Part shown: in pieces, positions 4,798 through 5,323 of the stretch
Layout: every line of letters begins with the position of its first letter
How positions within the stretch are numbered: the stretch's first letter is position 1
NCBI GenBank assembly: GCA_023245115.1
Contig: JAHFKX010000061.1
Span: 1 to 5,323, forward strand
Length of the DNA stretch: 5,323 bases
From: Candidatus Woesearchaeota archaeon
GTDB lineage: Archaea > Nanobdellota > Nanobdellia > UBA10117
Direction: 5' to 3'
Position numbers and translations under genes: made by a program
The notes under the pieces: model-generated
What the model saw: only the letters and a program-made list of their open reading frames with translations
The model's database searches: none
Told to the model about the DNA's origin: nothing

Positions 4798-5323
4798 CTA
4801 TTGAACTTGCTGCCGCTTAACTTCCTGTTTCAGCCAGTCACTCCAAATTGAGAAAACGCGGTCTGGCTCTGTTGTGCCAACTTCCTGCGCGACTTTGTCA
4901 GAAATAATGTGAAACTGGTCGTTTGCTTTTACAACAAACGGGGCTTCTAAAATATCCGGATTGCCTGATTTTCCTGATGCCTCTAAGATTGCCTGCTTTA
5001 CCTTAGCGCGGAGCTCAATGTTTTTCCAGATTGCATCCCAATTGCCAGCAAATTCCTTTACACGCAGGCCAGCAGACTTAAGGATTTCTGACTCACCTTC
5101 GAGCAAAACATCTGTCGGCACTAGAATATCGTTTTTTGCGTCATAGGCCAGCAGATCCGCAAAACCTTTTTCTGCCAGTGGATCATCTGTCCAGTGCTTT
5201 CTGACTTCTGCTACCTGTACCAGCCGCCGTAATGAGCGCAGTCCCGATGGATCTGTGACTGGATTTGCTACAAGTATAATATCTGTTGCCTTGAAACTTG
5301 TTCTCGGAACGCCTAAATCATTC
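4798..5323 (-). CDS. Type II/IV secretion (FlaI/TadA/GspE-like) ATPase, C-terminal 174 aa; N-terminus beyond window
   Basis: The frame stays open from the right edge to TAG at 4798-4800, so the in-frame GTG at 5121 is not the real start. The visible part opens with NDLGVPRTSFKATDIILVANP and runs on through RSLRRLVQVAEVRKHW, the closing segment of the archaeal secretion-ATPase core. It is followed by the roughly 110-residue C-terminal extension these archaeal proteins carry (GFADLLAYDAKNDILVPTD, then WDAIWKNIELRAKVKQAIL). The Walker A/B and Asp/His boxes must lie beyond the window. As a hexameric cytoplasmic motor it would work with the FlaJ/TadC-like platform downstream to drive pilin assembly. 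It is followed 2 nt later by the GNAT gene. Family assignment rests on recalled motif similarity. Confidence 0.82.
   Translation of the reverse strand, partial: NDLGVPRTSFKATDIILVANPVTDPSGLRSLRRLVQVAEVRKHWTDDPLAEKGFADLLAYDAKNDILVPTDVLLEGESEILKSAGLRVKEFAGNWDAIWKNIELRAKVKQAILEASGKSGNPDILEAPFVVKANDQFHIISDKVAQEVGTTEPDRVFSIWSDWLKQEVKRQQVQ

Noticed and set aside
4798..5121. Separate 107-aa gene starting at GTG 5121
   Set aside because: The same frame continues without a stop to the window edge, and the upstream residues match the end of a secretion ATPase core, so this is only its C-terminal extension.

Overview
The window reads as archaeal. Every convincing gene lies on the minus strand, so transcription runs from position 5323 towards 1. 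The evidence for archaea is the KAQG/RAQG class III signal peptides (type IV pilin-like), a FlaJ/TadC-type assembly platform with two T2SF domains, the archaeal-style C-terminal part of a FlaI/TadA/GspE ATPase, A/T-rich TATA-like boxes with BRE-like A-rich sequence upstream, and GGAG/GAGGT Shine-Dalgarno sites. The signal-peptide style (short K/R-A-Q-G-L-P leader, then a long aliphatic helix) resembles small pilins I know from DPANN archaea and their relatives. I cannot name a lineage from sequence alone.

Layout in transcription order: (1) 5323-4798, C-terminal part of a secretion/pilus ATPase, cut by the window edge. (2) 4795-4214, a GNAT-fold acetyltransferase starting 2 nt after the ATPase stop. 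(3) 4214-4164, a promoter with two perfect 15-bp palindromes whose four half-sites are spaced exactly 10 bp apart. (4) 4163-3996, a 55-aa ribbon-helix-helix (RHH) DNA-binding protein. (5) 3978-1882, a 698-aa FlaJ/TadC-like membrane platform. (6) 1847-1734, a 37-aa single-span membrane microprotein with a possible leaderless promoter. (7) 1733-1686, a clear TATA/BRE promoter plus Shine-Dalgarno site. (8) 1685 to the left edge, four overlapping or abutting pilin genes (A, B, C and truncated D) forming two paralogous pairs, A/B and C/D.

Together these look like an archaeal type IV pilus-like machine: motor ATPase, membrane platform and a set of major/minor pilins. The prepilin peptidase is not in the window. 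The most unusual points are the RHH regulator with its own dyad operator inserted just before the platform gene, a DxDxDG-type candidate calcium-binding loop in all four pilins between conserved cysteines, a 71-bp perfectly identical block shared by pilins A and B inside otherwise saturated synonymous divergence (recent gene conversion or a selected nucleic-acid element), the unannotated microprotein, and a GNAT enzyme embedded in the pilus operon.

No stretch over 300 bases lacks a gene. I saw no RNA genes, CRISPR array, insertion sequence or convincing terminator.
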